Assembly (NCBI GenBank): GCA_965222065.1
Contig: OZ244933.1
Span: forward strand, 992,001-1,056,000
Origin: GM7GCV1 sp965222065
Lineage (GTDB): Bacteria; Pseudomonadota; Gammaproteobacteria; Pseudomonadales; GM7GCV1
Reading direction: 5' to 3'
DNA length: 64,000 nucleotides
Positions 35,486 through 44,019 of the stretch are shown piece after piece (position 1 is the first letter of the stretch; the number at the start of each line of letters is the position of its first letter). The position numbers were made by a program, and so were the translations under genes. The notes beneath the pieces are model-generated. The model saw only the letters and a program-made list of their open reading frames with translations, was not told where the DNA came from and did not search any database.

Positions 35486-36202
35486 CTAACAGGGCAAACT
35501 GCCGCTAATTTCCCAGCCAAAACGATTGCCGCCCAGTGGACGCATCAGGCTTTGGGCCATGGACATCATGGACTCCGGGGCAATAAGCTCGCCCTCGGCC
35601 AGATATTGATTACCCCTGATTTCTATCGTCCCACTAAAAGTATCGCCTGTCAGGTTCATATTGATGCCCTCATCGACGGTTGTCATATCCAATCGATGTG
35701 CTCCCGTGGACGTACCAAAAATATTGATCTCAGCAGCGGAAAGACTGCCTTGCAGCTCTTCTACCCCGAGCAAGGGGCATTCGCTCATTCGCCAGTCAAC
35801 TCGATCCATCACACCAGACAGCCGTCCGCGAATCAGGCCTCCAGCCACGCCCAGGGCCTGTAAATCCAGGGAGGTCACCTGCATATTCTGAAGCGACATA
35901 GTATCGAGCCCACGTAATATCAGCCTGGTATCCACATTGACTGACGCATGTTCCAGGGATACACACCACCTCAAGGGCGCACTACCCGGGCACCAGTGGT
36001 AAAGCACATGCACGGGCCCCTGAATCCCTTCAACATTAAGCCAGACATCACCTGAAGTCAGGCTGGCACCATGTAGATCGGTGTAATTTGCTTCGTCCAG
36101 CAAATGCCCGGCAAAAAGACGAACCGGCATATTCAGGACGATGAGAATGAACGCGATACAGACCACCGCAACTGATAACCCGATAATGCCTGCCCTGCTC
36201 AC
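35486..36202 (-). CDS. gspN: Type II secretion system protein GspN
   Basis: GspN is an accessory T2SS protein of the inner membrane, dispensable in some systems. The 238-residue product has one N-terminal membrane anchor (about residues 6-24) and a periplasmic beta-rich domain with VRGRLSG-like and GRLSGVMDRVDWRMSECPL segments. It starts with GTG, overlapping the gspM stop (GTGA). Identity in the family is low; position after gspM and topology support the call. Confidence 0.85.
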   Translation of the reverse strand: MSRAGIIGLSVAVVCIAFILIVLNMPVRLFAGHLLDEANYTDLHGASLTSGDVWLNVEGIQGPVHVLYHWCPGSAPLRWCVSLEHASVNVDTRLILRGLDTMSLQNMQVTSLDLQALGVAGGLIRGRLSGVMDRVDWRMSECPLLGVEELQGSLSAAEINIFGTSTGAHRLDMTTVDEGINMNLTGDTFSGTIEIRGNQYLAEGELIAPESMMSMAQSLMRPLGGNRFGWEISGSLPC

Positions 36203-36732
36203 AACCCGGCCCCCGCGGAACTGGCAATCGCGGCCGTTGCCGACAGCCTTGCACTGAGGGCGACATCCGTCGCTTCCGGACTGTTACGGACAATACGCAA
36301 ATTGTCTATTTCGAACCCGGCACACACAAATGACTGGACCAGGCCGAGTGCTCTTGCCCCGGCCAGGCCCTCTGCACTTACATCCAGTTCACGGGTATTA
36401 ATGACACGGACATTTATTTCGGTGCTGGCACGACGGGCAATATTTTGAACATAGGCGGACAAGGTATCACTACCTCTCACCACTGGTCGCTCGCGGCTGC
36501 ATGCATTTTGCATACGGGTAACCAGTGACGCATTCTCGTACATCCAGACCAGGCTTTCCTGCAGCTCCTGGCGCTGTTTTCTTACATCAAGATAATGACC
36601 AAGAATCGGCTGCACCAGCACGAGATACAAAAAAAGTACGAGGATAAGCGGCGATGCCAGTTTCAATGTGCGCCTATCACTGTCTGCGAGAGAATCCCAC
36701 CAGCTGGCAACTTTTGACAAAATCGGCCCCAT
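36199..36732 (-). CDS. gspM: Type II secretion system protein GspM
   Basis: GspM is an inner-membrane protein that pairs with GspL in the assembly platform. The 177-residue product has a short cytoplasmic segment (VASWWDSLADSDRRTLKLA), one membrane helix (about residues 28-48) and a periplasmic ferredoxin-like domain (INVRVINTRELDVSAEGLAG, NLRIVRNSPEATDVALSARLSATA). Its ATG overlaps the gspL stop (TGATG) and its stop overlaps the gspN start. Confidence 0.9.
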   Translation of the reverse strand: MGPILSKVASWWDSLADSDRRTLKLASPLILVLFLYLVLVQPILGHYLDVRKQRQELQESLVWMYENASLVTRMQNACSRERPVVRGSDTLSAYVQNIARRASTEINVRVINTRELDVSAEGLAGARALGLVQSFVCAGFEIDNLRIVRNSPEATDVALSARLSATAAIASSAGAGL

Positions 36733-37832
36733 CAGCGCTGATCCTCCACAAACAATCGACTAACGCCCTCGGCATCGGTCGCCTCCCAGCGATATTCCCA
36801 TTCGGGAATGCCGGCAAGTCGGGCCTTGATTTGCTCACTCTCCTGTAACTCGACCTGTATACCATTTTCTGTTTGCTCCAGCGCCAGAAGGTCGCAATCG
36901 ACACAGGTCGAAAAAATTCTGTCCAGGGAGACCATCTGGGCAAGCGGAGGACGCTGCATGTTGATGTACTGATGCTCGAGAATCCGCATTTTGGCTTCAG
37001 CCATTGATGCAGCTTCTTCGGCCGGCCCACGAAGGGGTTCGCCAAACAACTGTTCATACGCCCGGGAAACACCCTGGTTCAATGCGCCAATATCTTTTTG
37101 CCAGGCCCAGGACTGAACGAGGAGGTAGCTGAGTGTCAGAACAAAAAGAAAGGCAAAGCTGGCCGCCAAAGGCCACCACTGACGAAATACAGACGATTTT
37201 TTTTGCTTGAGCCTCGACGGCAGAAGATTGATTCCAATGGGCAGTTCAGTAAATGCCCAATTGATGGCACCGGACTGTGTATCCAGTTTATCGGCAAAAT
37301 ACGCCGGAATACTGACCTCGCCTTTTTGCAAACAGGAATATTTGGGGGGTTCAGGCTGTTGGCGGGACAGCAGCTCAAGCTGTGCCCAACCCGTTTCAAT
37401 ATCCGCAGCAAACCCCGTATAAGGGCCTGTTCTGACCAGCATTCGTCCCGCCTCAATACAAATAGTCCAGCGACCTTCTTCATGGGCTAGCGCCAGGTAG
37501 TCCGGTGCCATGCGGGCCGGAATACCCCCATGTGACTGCGCCATTAATAGCCATCGGGATAATTCGGATCGTGGGACAACAAATACCAGCGAGGCAGACC
37601 CGGTGGAGGGCCCGGGAATAAACTCAAATTCTTCCGGAGAACCCAGTAGGCGCTCCTCGAGCATCCAGGGCAACATCTCATCAAGCTTGCGCCGGGAAAC
37701 CCTGGGTAATTCCAGCTCAAATACCAGGATAGACTCCGAAGGCACCCATAGATCCAGATACCTTGCGCTACCGGTTTCTGCTTGCTCATTGGCAGCTAAC
37801 TGGTTTAAGTGTTCAATTGCTCGTGTAGTCAA
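36732..37832 (-). CDS. gspL: Type II secretion system protein GspL
   Basis: GspL recruits the ATPase GspE to the inner membrane. The 366-residue product has an actin-like cytoplasmic domain (residues 1-220; SILVFELELPRVSRRKLDEMLPWMLEERLLGSPEEFEF is typical), a membrane helix near residues 226-247 (LAASFAFLFVLTLSYLLVQ) and a periplasmic domain that pairs with GspM. It starts 14 bases after the gspK stop. Confidence 0.94.
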   Translation of the reverse strand: MTTRAIEHLNQLAANEQAETGSARYLDLWVPSESILVFELELPRVSRRKLDEMLPWMLEERLLGSPEEFEFIPGPSTGSASLVFVVPRSELSRWLLMAQSHGGIPARMAPDYLALAHEEGRWTICIEAGRMLVRTGPYTGFAADIETGWAQLELLSRQQPEPPKYSCLQKGEVSIPAYFADKLDTQSGAINWAFTELPIGINLLPSRLKQKKSSVFRQWWPLAASFAFLFVLTLSYLLVQSWAWQKDIGALNQGVSRAYEQLFGEPLRGPAEEAASMAEAKMRILEHQYINMQRPPLAQMVSLDRIFSTCVDCDLLALEQTENGIQVELQESEQIKARLAGIPEWEYRWEATDAEGVSRLFVEDQR

Positions 37833-37846
37833 ACCGAAATCTTTTT

Positions 37847-38920
37847 CTAAAAATTGTCCAGTAAACCCTGGGTTGGTGCCGGTAGTGTCTCACCCTGGAA
37901 ACAGGGTAATTCAAGAGGGTCCCTTTGTCCCTCCAGAAGTTCGACATCAGGAAGATATTCAAACGTCCTCTCCAGTGTCATCACTTCCCCATCGGACTGC
38001 CGATACAGTATGGATGTCAAGCCCATCTCCATGCCCGCCAGACTCACCCTCGCATTGAGCTCAAAAAAATCTGTCGTCACACTAACCAGGTCTGTCGGCA
38101 CCTGTTGTCTTACTTCTTCGACAGTCATTGACCCTGTTTCATCAGCCACCAGTTCATAAAACAGGGTTTCATCTTCAAACGGACGATTGGCAACAACCGA
38201 ATCGACAATGTATTGATCCAGTCCCGGCAACAGCGCCAGCAACAAGGTGGGCGATGCGGTATTTACATTCACCCCCGTCCTTCTGGGCAATACCGTGATA
38301 AAGGGGCGCAACACAGACAAATCCGCCGCACTATACCCCTTAATTGTGACCAATTCACTGATGTTGGCAATTGGGGCATTGGCCGCCATTCTGGGTGGTC
38401 GCTCAATGGAATAATCCTGATCTTCGGCGCTACCCGCATAGACAAGCTCGTCATCGGCATCAATCCAGTCAACAATAACTGCGGCACGCTCATCAAACGA
38501 ATTCAATTCCAGGATAGCCAGTAAATTGAGGTAGGTGTCCACATCGCTGCTATTGAGGCTGGCCAGATCATTTTGAAAGCTTTCCTGCTGATAGCGACCA
38601 AGATTGTTAAGGTTATACCGTCCCTGAAGATCCATAACGCAACCGGTCAACCATCCTCCCTCCACTGGCAAGGCAGGTATGGCCTGGGCCCAGTCGTCTT
38701 CCAGCGAATCATAGTCGTTGTCGTCATCGGCCAGCAGTCTTTTAATCCAGCTCTCACCGCTAAGTGCAAGCAGGACAACCTGGTCTGTGATTAATACCTG
38801 CGAGCTCCGACGGAAATCCAGCTGGTGCCGATAGCTGATTGTCGCCAGTATCATCAGCATAACGGTCACCATGACCAGTATGACAAACAGGGCAACGCCT
38901 TCCTGGTGCTTATTCGTCAT
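37847..38920 (-). CDS. gspK: Type II secretion minor pseudopilin GspK
   Basis: GspK is the large tip pseudopilin of the secretion pseudopilus. From the ATG at 38920 (overlapping the end of gspJ by 11 bases) the product starts MTNKHQEGVALFVILVMV, a prepilin-like leader cleaved before VAL; as usual for GspK the Glu5 of other pseudopilins is missing. A large inserted domain follows (LLADDDNDYDSLEDDWAQAIPALPVEGGWLTG, then ILELNSFDERAAVIVDWIDADDE and GVNVNTASPTLLLALLPGL). The frame continues upstream to 39001 but without similarity. Confidence 0.95.
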   Translation of the reverse strand: MTNKHQEGVALFVILVMVTVMLMILATISYRHQLDFRRSSQVLITDQVVLLALSGESWIKRLLADDDNDYDSLEDDWAQAIPALPVEGGWLTGCVMDLQGRYNLNNLGRYQQESFQNDLASLNSSDVDTYLNLLAILELNSFDERAAVIVDWIDADDELVYAGSAEDQDYSIERPPRMAANAPIANISELVTIKGYSAADLSVLRPFITVLPRRTGVNVNTASPTLLLALLPGLDQYIVDSVVANRPFEDETLFYELVADETGSMTVEEVRQQVPTDLVSVTTDFFELNARVSLAGMEMGLTSILYRQSDGEVMTLERTFEYLPDVELLEGQRDPLELPCFQGETLPAPTQGLLDNF

Positions 38921-39599
38921 CCGGATCCTCCGGATTGTCGTCACCGTCCTGTTCATCGCCCCCATTATTCCCACCGTTAAATGGCGGCACCGTTTCAACA
39001 CCGGGAATCAACCGTTCCACAGTCGTCCCATTCAGCATGGTAATTTCCAGCCGGATCATGCGCGGCAAGACTTCTTCCCGAAGCGTCTCATTCAGGGGTG
39101 GCCAGTTTTCTTCAAACTCATTGGCTGCATTAAGCTGGAACACCTCGAAAGACTCTACGGAACCCATCAACACGCTGGACTCCGGCTCCGCTTCCGTAAA
39201 TGACTCCAAAACCGGCCACACCCAGCGAAGAAGCTCATCTTCATCGGATACGGAATAGGCGATGCGCTGCATTCCGCCAAAGCTGCTTCCTGGGACAGAC
39301 GGCAAGCCGCCTCGCACGAAACTGACCTCGTAGTCCGGGTCTGTCGTCTGATAGGCCCGATTCCGCCCACCCAGACGATCCCGTGTTGGCCGTGGCCGGA
39401 GGTGAATAAAGTCCTGCAACAGAATAGATGTCGCGCGATGCAACTGCATTTGCTCTTCATAGGCGGTTCGTGATCGCTGCTCGTAATCCAGAACCGCGGC
39501 CAGGCCCTGGTAACCCAAAACCGACAAGACCGAAAAAACCACCAGGGCCACCAGCACTTCGATCAGGGTAAACCCAAATGGATTGGTGAGCCTTTTCAT
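38910..39599 (-). CDS. gspJ: Type II secretion minor pseudopilin GspJ
   Basis: GspJ joins GspI and GspK at the tip of the pseudopilus. The 229-residue protein starts MKRLTNPFGFTLIEVLVALVVFSVLSVLGYQG, with the cleavage site before FTLIEVL and Glu5 present. Family blocks LHRATSILLQDFIHLRPRPTRD and YSVSDEDELLRWVWP follow. The C-terminal 30 residues are low-complexity and rich in Gly, Asn, Asp and Glu. It is preceded by gspI by three bases. Confidence 0.94.
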   Translation of the reverse strand: MKRLTNPFGFTLIEVLVALVVFSVLSVLGYQGLAAVLDYEQRSRTAYEEQMQLHRATSILLQDFIHLRPRPTRDRLGGRNRAYQTTDPDYEVSFVRGGLPSVPGSSFGGMQRIAYSVSDEDELLRWVWPVLESFTEAEPESSVLMGSVESFEVFQLNAANEFEENWPPLNETLREEVLPRMIRLEITMLNGTTVERLIPGVETVPPFNGGNNGGDEQDGDDNPEDPDDE

Positions 39600-39602
39600 A
39601 GC

Positions 39603-39998
39603 CTATTCAGCAATAAAGTAGGCTGCGAGAGATCCTTCCGAATTCCCGGAACGCTCCTCGTTCTGGAAGGTATTCACTTCGTATCGATAAAAATCCTCGC
39701 CAAAGGTTTCCTGAACACTCAGTTGCCAGTACCAGTCGATACCCTGGATCTGCATGTCACCGCTATTCTCCCCGTCCTCATCCATGTTTGAAGGTACCCA
39801 GTCTTCCAATAGCTGGTATTGCTGTAACAGGCGATTCCAGGAAACGGTCTGCGCCATATAACGTTGCTGTAACTGATACCGCATGTCGACCTGCGACTGG
39901 ATTTCGGTAAACAGCCCACCCAGTACGACGCCCAGGATGACCAGTGCCACCAGCACTTCCAGCAGGGTAAAACCTTTTTGCGATTTCGGGGCTGCCAT
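39603..39998 (-). CDS. gspI: Type II secretion minor pseudopilin GspI
   Basis: GspI initiates assembly of the pseudopilus tip. The product starts MAAPKSQKGFTLLEVLVALVILGVVLGGLF, with a prepilin peptidase site before FTLLEVL. I choose the ATG at 39998 because AGGAAAG lies just upstream and because it overlaps the gspH stop as TGATG; the longer frame to 40013 has no site. Length, about 131 residues, is typical. Confidence 0.94.
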   Translation of the reverse strand: MAAPKSQKGFTLLEVLVALVILGVVLGGLFTEIQSQVDMRYQLQQRYMAQTVSWNRLLQQYQLLEDWVPSNMDEDGENSGDMQIQGIDWYWQLSVQETFGEDFYRYEVNTFQNEERSGNSEGSLAAYFIAE

Positions 39999-40498
39999 CA
40001 ACTTTCCTGCCATGTCAGGGCGAATTCCGGGGTTTCCTGCCAGCTAATCCGGGCCCGCTGATCACCAATGCTCAGCTCAATCCGGCCCTCTGGAAAAATC
40101 TCACCTCCCGGCGTCAGAACCAGGTAGGGTTGGGGGTGATTAGGGTCCACCGTCGATGTCATGGATTCCTCAAGCCCGGTTTCCGGCCAGATGATTTGTA
40201 TCTCCTCATCTATCGCCAGTGGTTCATGGTCTGACAGCAAAAACCAGTCCCCGTGAAAAAAAGCCAGTAACCTCAATTGATCCTCTATGCGGGTCACGCC
40301 CAGAACCGTCGATTGCAATACCGAGATATCGGCAGCCGCCTCCAGCCAGGCCTGCACTTCTTCTATCCGTGATGATGCCTGTCGTTGAACCAGCTGGTTA
40401 TAGCCAATAATAAGAAATGCAGACGCCATCGCCACGATAATCAGGGCAACCAGAACCTCAATCAGGGTGAATCCGGTCTGGGTTTTAATTGCTCGCAT
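39998..40498 (-). CDS. gspH: Type II secretion minor pseudopilin GspH
   Basis: GspH is a minor pseudopilin that connects the tip complex to the GspG filament. The 166-residue protein starts MRAIKTQTGFTLIEVLVALIIVAMASAFLIIGY, with cleavage expected before FTLIEVL. The rest is poorly conserved, as usual, with ISVLQSTVLGVTRIEDQLRLLAF as the recognisable region. It lies between gspG and gspI. Confidence 0.9.
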   Translation of the reverse strand: MRAIKTQTGFTLIEVLVALIIVAMASAFLIIGYNQLVQRQASSRIEEVQAWLEAAADISVLQSTVLGVTRIEDQLRLLAFFHGDWFLLSDHEPLAIDEEIQIIWPETGLEESMTSTVDPNHPQPYLVLTPGGEIFPEGRIELSIGDQRARISWQETPEFALTWQES

Positions 40499-40521
40499 AG
40501 CCGGAGGTGTGTTGGCACCTA

Positions 40522-40956
40522 CTACTGGATATTCCAGCTTCCCCAGTCGGCGTCCGGGCCTTCACCACCCTGCTGATTGTCACGCCCCAGGGTAAAGACC
40601 TCGACTTCCTTGCCATGGGTTCCTGGGTAGGCATAACGATAGGGCTCATCCCAGGGATCAACCGGTACATTTTCCAGGTAGGGCCCTCGCCAATTGCGGG
40701 CACTCGCCGGCTCGGACATCAGGGCGTCCAGCCCATCGGACTGACTTGGGTAATCAAAATTATCCAGGCGATACAGTTTCAATGCGTTTTCTATTGCCCG
40801 TATATCCTGGGCAACTCGCGTCTCCTCTGCCTGTTGTACCTTGCTAAAAATTGCCGGACCGACAATCCCGCCCATCAACGCGATAATCACGATCACCACC
40901 ATAATCTCAATCAGGGTAAAGCCGCGTTGCTTTGTCTGGGTTGCTGTCTTGTTCAT
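40522..40956 (-). CDS. gspG: Type II secretion major pseudopilin GspG
   Basis: GspG is the major subunit of the pseudopilus that pushes substrates through the secretin. The product contains QRGFTLIEIMVVIVIIALMGGIVGP (cleaved before FTLIE), the family block DIRAIENALKLYRLDNFDYPSQSDGLDALM, and a C-terminal Ca-binding-type loop near YPGTHGKEVEVFTLGRDNQQGGEGPDADWGSWN. I use the ATG at 40956, with AGG about nine bases upstream; the frame opens at 40986. The start is somewhat uncertain. Confidence 0.96.
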   Translation of the reverse strand: MNKTATQTKQRGFTLIEIMVVIVIIALMGGIVGPAIFSKVQQAEETRVAQDIRAIENALKLYRLDNFDYPSQSDGLDALMSEPASARNWRGPYLENVPVDPWDEPYRYAYPGTHGKEVEVFTLGRDNQQGGEGPDADWGSWNIQ

Positions 40957-40986
40957 ACCGGGAAACCTGTTCTTTATGTTCATCAA

Positions 40987-42207
40987 TTAAACCATTTCAT
41001 TCATTTGCAATATCGGCAGCATCACTGCCGCAATAATCACCAGGATCACCATACCCATGGTGACAATAAGCACCGGGTTCATCAGTTTCAGGAAACTGTC
41101 TACCGAGGCTTTCAACCGCGCACTGTAATAGTCTGCAACTCTCAGCAACATCGTGTGTAACTCGCTGGACGCCTCGCCGCTTCCAACCATGTGCAGCATG
41201 AAACTCGAGGCGGCATTTTGATCTCTCAGTGCCTGATGCAGACTGCTACCTCGTCGCATTTTTTCGGTCACCTCCTCCATTTGCCAGCGCATGTGCAAAT
41301 TGGTCATCATCGACGAGGCAATCTTTAACGCGGCCAGTGCCGGCACACCACTTTGCAGCATGGTGCCAAGGCTGCGGGACCAGTCACCATAATTTGCCAT
41401 ACGCATCCAGTTGCCAACGCCTGGAAACCTGAGCAATAACCGGTGCCAGCGACGTCGCCGCTGTTCATTGGCAACATAAATACCAAAGCCGACGACTCCC
41501 AGCACCACAGCCAATAAAATGTACAAGCCGTACGCCAGTGTGAAGTCGCTGAGCATGACGATAATTTTGGTTACTAACGGAAGTTCGGCCCGTGCGCTGA
41601 CAAACACCCGGGTTATTTTTGGCACAACCCAGATCATCATCACGGTAATAGCCACAATAGATGCAAGTACCAGGGTAAGTGGATACATTAATCCCCGCCG
41701 GAAAGCCTGGCGGTTTTCAGCACCGGTTTCCAGTTCGTCGGCCATACGCAGGAGAACGTCATGCAAATGCCCTGTTTCTTCCCCTACCCCTACTCCGGCA
41801 ATCACCGCTTCCGGCAATTTGTAATCCGATCGCCGCATCGCCGAGGAAAAACTCCGCCCCTCAATAATTTCTGCCCGCCAGTTTTCCACCAGTAGACGCT
41901 GCTTGGCACTGTCCGCTTGCTCCATGATCAGTTTGAGCGAGTCTTCCAGCGGCAACCCGGAGTTCACCAGTATCCCCAACTGGCGCAAAATCAGGGCCAA
42001 CTCAAAATCACTGACATGATGAAACAGGCCGGCTAGCTTTAAAGACTTTCCCGCTGCCTGTTTTTTCTTCCCGGATGCCCTGATTTCATTGGGGAAAAGC
42101 GACTGCTCGCGAAGAAGGCGCCGAACCTGTCTTTCGGTATCGGCCACCATGGAGCCTTTATGGGATTTTCCGGCACGATCAAATGCTGAATACTGATAAG
42201 TAGGCAT
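40987..42207 (-). CDS. gspF: Type II secretion inner-membrane platform protein GspF
   Basis: GspF is the polytopic core of the assembly platform, working with GspE, GspL and GspM. The 406-residue protein starts MPTYQYSAFDRAGKSHKG and has two homologous cytoplasmic GspF domains (about residues 70-195 and 270-395, each with a FSSAM/LHQAL-type block) and three membrane helices (about 170-190, 215-240 and 375-400). It follows gspE by eight bases. Confidence 0.97.
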   Translation of the reverse strand: MPTYQYSAFDRAGKSHKGSMVADTERQVRRLLREQSLFPNEIRASGKKKQAAGKSLKLAGLFHHVSDFELALILRQLGILVNSGLPLEDSLKLIMEQADSAKQRLLVENWRAEIIEGRSFSSAMRRSDYKLPEAVIAGVGVGEETGHLHDVLLRMADELETGAENRQAFRRGLMYPLTLVLASIVAITVMMIWVVPKITRVFVSARAELPLVTKIIVMLSDFTLAYGLYILLAVVLGVVGFGIYVANEQRRRRWHRLLLRFPGVGNWMRMANYGDWSRSLGTMLQSGVPALAALKIASSMMTNLHMRWQMEEVTEKMRRGSSLHQALRDQNAASSFMLHMVGSGEASSELHTMLLRVADYYSARLKASVDSFLKLMNPVLIVTMGMVILVIIAAVMLPILQMNEMV

Positions 42208-42215
42208 GGCCCGTC

Positions 42216-43703
42216 CTAGACGCTCGTCACCCGGAGGACTTCCTCAAGTGTCGTAACTCCCTCCCGAACCAGGTCGAAACCAGCCTGCACCATACTTGGC
42301 ACCTGCCGTCGGATACATTCATTGAGCTCAAGTTCTCCGGCTTCATCATGAATCAGGCGTTGCATCTGATCGTCGATCATCACCAGTTCAAACAGGCCCT
42401 GACGCCCTTCAAAACCAGTGTGGTTACAGCGATCGCAACCGCTGGGAGCAAAAATTTTGTGTGATGGATCGATACCCAGCCTGTCACAGGTGAGCCCATC
42501 CGGTGTGACTTCCTGCTTGCAATGCGGACAGAGACGACGAACCAACCGCTGCGCCAAAACACCTCTCAAAGTTGACGACAGCAAAAAACTGTCCACGCCA
42601 AGGTCCTGTAGCCGGGTTACGGCGCCGGCCGCCGTGTTGGTGTGCAATGTGGATAACACCAGGTGCCCTGTCAAACTCGCCTGGGTTGCAATCTCCGCCG
42701 TCTCCTTGTCCCGGATCTCGCCGATCAGGATAACATCGGGATCCTGTCGCAGGATGGCGCGCAACCCGCGCGCAAATGTCATTCCGGCCCGGAGATTAAT
42801 CTGGGTCTGGCTGATTCCCGGCAGGTCATATTCCACCGGGTCTTCCACCGTCATGATGTTGCGCTGCTGACGATCCATCTGCTGCAAGGCGGCGTAGAGC
42901 GTGGTTGTTTTACCGGAACCTGTGGGCCCCGTAACCAGAATAATGCCATGTGGCCGGGCAATAAGTTCGGCCATGCGTTGACGGGTTTTCCCAGGCATCC
43001 CCAGGTCATCCACGCTCAACTGGCCGGCGTTTTTGTCCAGCAGCCGGAGCACAACCCGCTCACCATAGCTGGTTGGCATGGTCGAAACCCGTAAATCGAT
43101 ACTGCGGCCACCAAGTTTGACCGTCATGCGACCGTCCTGTGGCAAGCGCTTTTCCGCAATATCCAGTTTGGACATGACCTTGATTCTTGAAACCAGCAGC
43201 GGTGCAATATGTACCGAAGGATTTAGCACGGTTCGCAGTACACCGTCCAGGCGAAAACGAACCGCAGCCGCCGATTCATAGAGTTCTATATGAATGTCCG
43301 AGGCTTTTTCCTTTAGTGACTCGGCCAGGATAGCGTTAAGCAGGCGGATGATTGGCGCATCATCATCCTCGAGCAAATCTGCTTCCTCCAACTCCTCAGC
43401 AGCTGACTCCAGATCAACAAAATCCTTTATATCCTCCATCACAGCAGCGGAAGAACCACGCTGTTCGGCATAGAGCTTTCTTAAGGTATCAGCGAATTCG
43501 TCCTGGCCCACCAGCCGGGTGGCCGATACTTCACGCGCAATCCGACGCACCTCTATCAATGCATTGGTATTTGCTTCGGGACCAGCAACCAGTTCCCGGG
43601 TGACCGGGTTAAACAACACCTGCTGGTCGCGCGCAAAATCAAATGGCAGCAGACCGGGATGATGCTCTACGAGGGGTTCGGTAGCGTCCAGTTCAGGGGA
43701 CAT
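42216..43703 (-). CDS. gspE: Type II secretion ATPase GspE
   Basis: GspE is the hexameric cytoplasmic ATPase that drives pseudopilus extension. The 495-residue protein contains Walker A GPTGSGKTTTLY (Lys265), the Asp box MTVEDPVEYDLPGISQTQIN, Walker B LRQDPDVILIGEIRD, the His box QASLTGHLVLSTLHTNTA and the zinc-binding CPHC...CDRC motif that separates GspE from PilT. It is the first gene of the E-F-G-H-I-J-K-L-M-N-C-D-A-B series. The prepilin peptidase gspO/pilD is not in the window. Confidence 0.97.
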   Translation of the reverse strand: MSPELDATEPLVEHHPGLLPFDFARDQQVLFNPVTRELVAGPEANTNALIEVRRIAREVSATRLVGQDEFADTLRKLYAEQRGSSAAVMEDIKDFVDLESAAEELEEADLLEDDDAPIIRLLNAILAESLKEKASDIHIELYESAAAVRFRLDGVLRTVLNPSVHIAPLLVSRIKVMSKLDIAEKRLPQDGRMTVKLGGRSIDLRVSTMPTSYGERVVLRLLDKNAGQLSVDDLGMPGKTRQRMAELIARPHGIILVTGPTGSGKTTTLYAALQQMDRQQRNIMTVEDPVEYDLPGISQTQINLRAGMTFARGLRAILRQDPDVILIGEIRDKETAEIATQASLTGHLVLSTLHTNTAAGAVTRLQDLGVDSFLLSSTLRGVLAQRLVRRLCPHCKQEVTPDGLTCDRLGIDPSHKIFAPSGCDRCNHTGFEGRQGLFELVMIDDQMQRLIHDEAGELELNECIRRQVPSMVQAGFDLVREGVTTLEEVLRVTSV

Positions 43704-43910
43704 GGATAGAATTCACTTAGCTTGCTAAAAGATGACAGTTTAATACAGGCAACGCATCAAGAGGGTAAATCCCAAGACGGGATTTTTCCCATACAGAATA
43801 AAACCCGCCCAGAATGCTACAAAAATATGGCGAAATCGTGACAGCCCTGTTCACAACGCCATTTTCGCAGGCCAACAGGTGCTAAAACCGGTGAGTTTTT
43901 ACGCTTTGAC
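43704..43910. other. Intergenic region upstream of gspE
   Basis: About 200 bases precede gspE and no gene is visible. Two adjacent dyads, GGGTAAATCCC (43763-43773) and GGGATTTTTCCC (43779-43790), lie 60-90 bases before the gspE start and could be operators. I did not find a promoter with good -35 and -10 elements for the gsp operon. Confidence 0.4.
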
Positions 43911-43986
43911 TATTTTTTGTGCAATACACAAAAAATACTTGACATTCGTTTTGCACGTCCCCATTATTGGTTTCAGTGCAGTGCAC
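43911..43986 (+). promoter_or_regulatory. Phasin promoter with two flanking palindromes
   Basis: TTGACA (43939-43944), a 17-base spacer and CATTAT (43962-43967) form a sigma70 promoter 53 bases before the phasin ATG. Directly upstream of the -35 is an inverted repeat with perfect 11-base arms (43911-43921 and 43927-43937). Its core GTGCAATACAC (43919-43929) resembles GTGCAGTGCAC at 43976-43986, just after the -10. Both fit GTGCARTRCAC and lie 57 bases apart. A PhaR-type repressor is a candidate ligand; this is inference. Confidence 0.6.
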
Positions 43987-44019
43987 AACAAACATTTTTT
44001 AGACGCTGAGAGGCCAACC

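Noticed and set aside
40507..41160. A 217-codon plus-strand open frame over gspG/gspF
   Set aside because: It lies opposite clearly conserved T2SS genes and its translation is low-complexity (His/Gln-rich) without family features.
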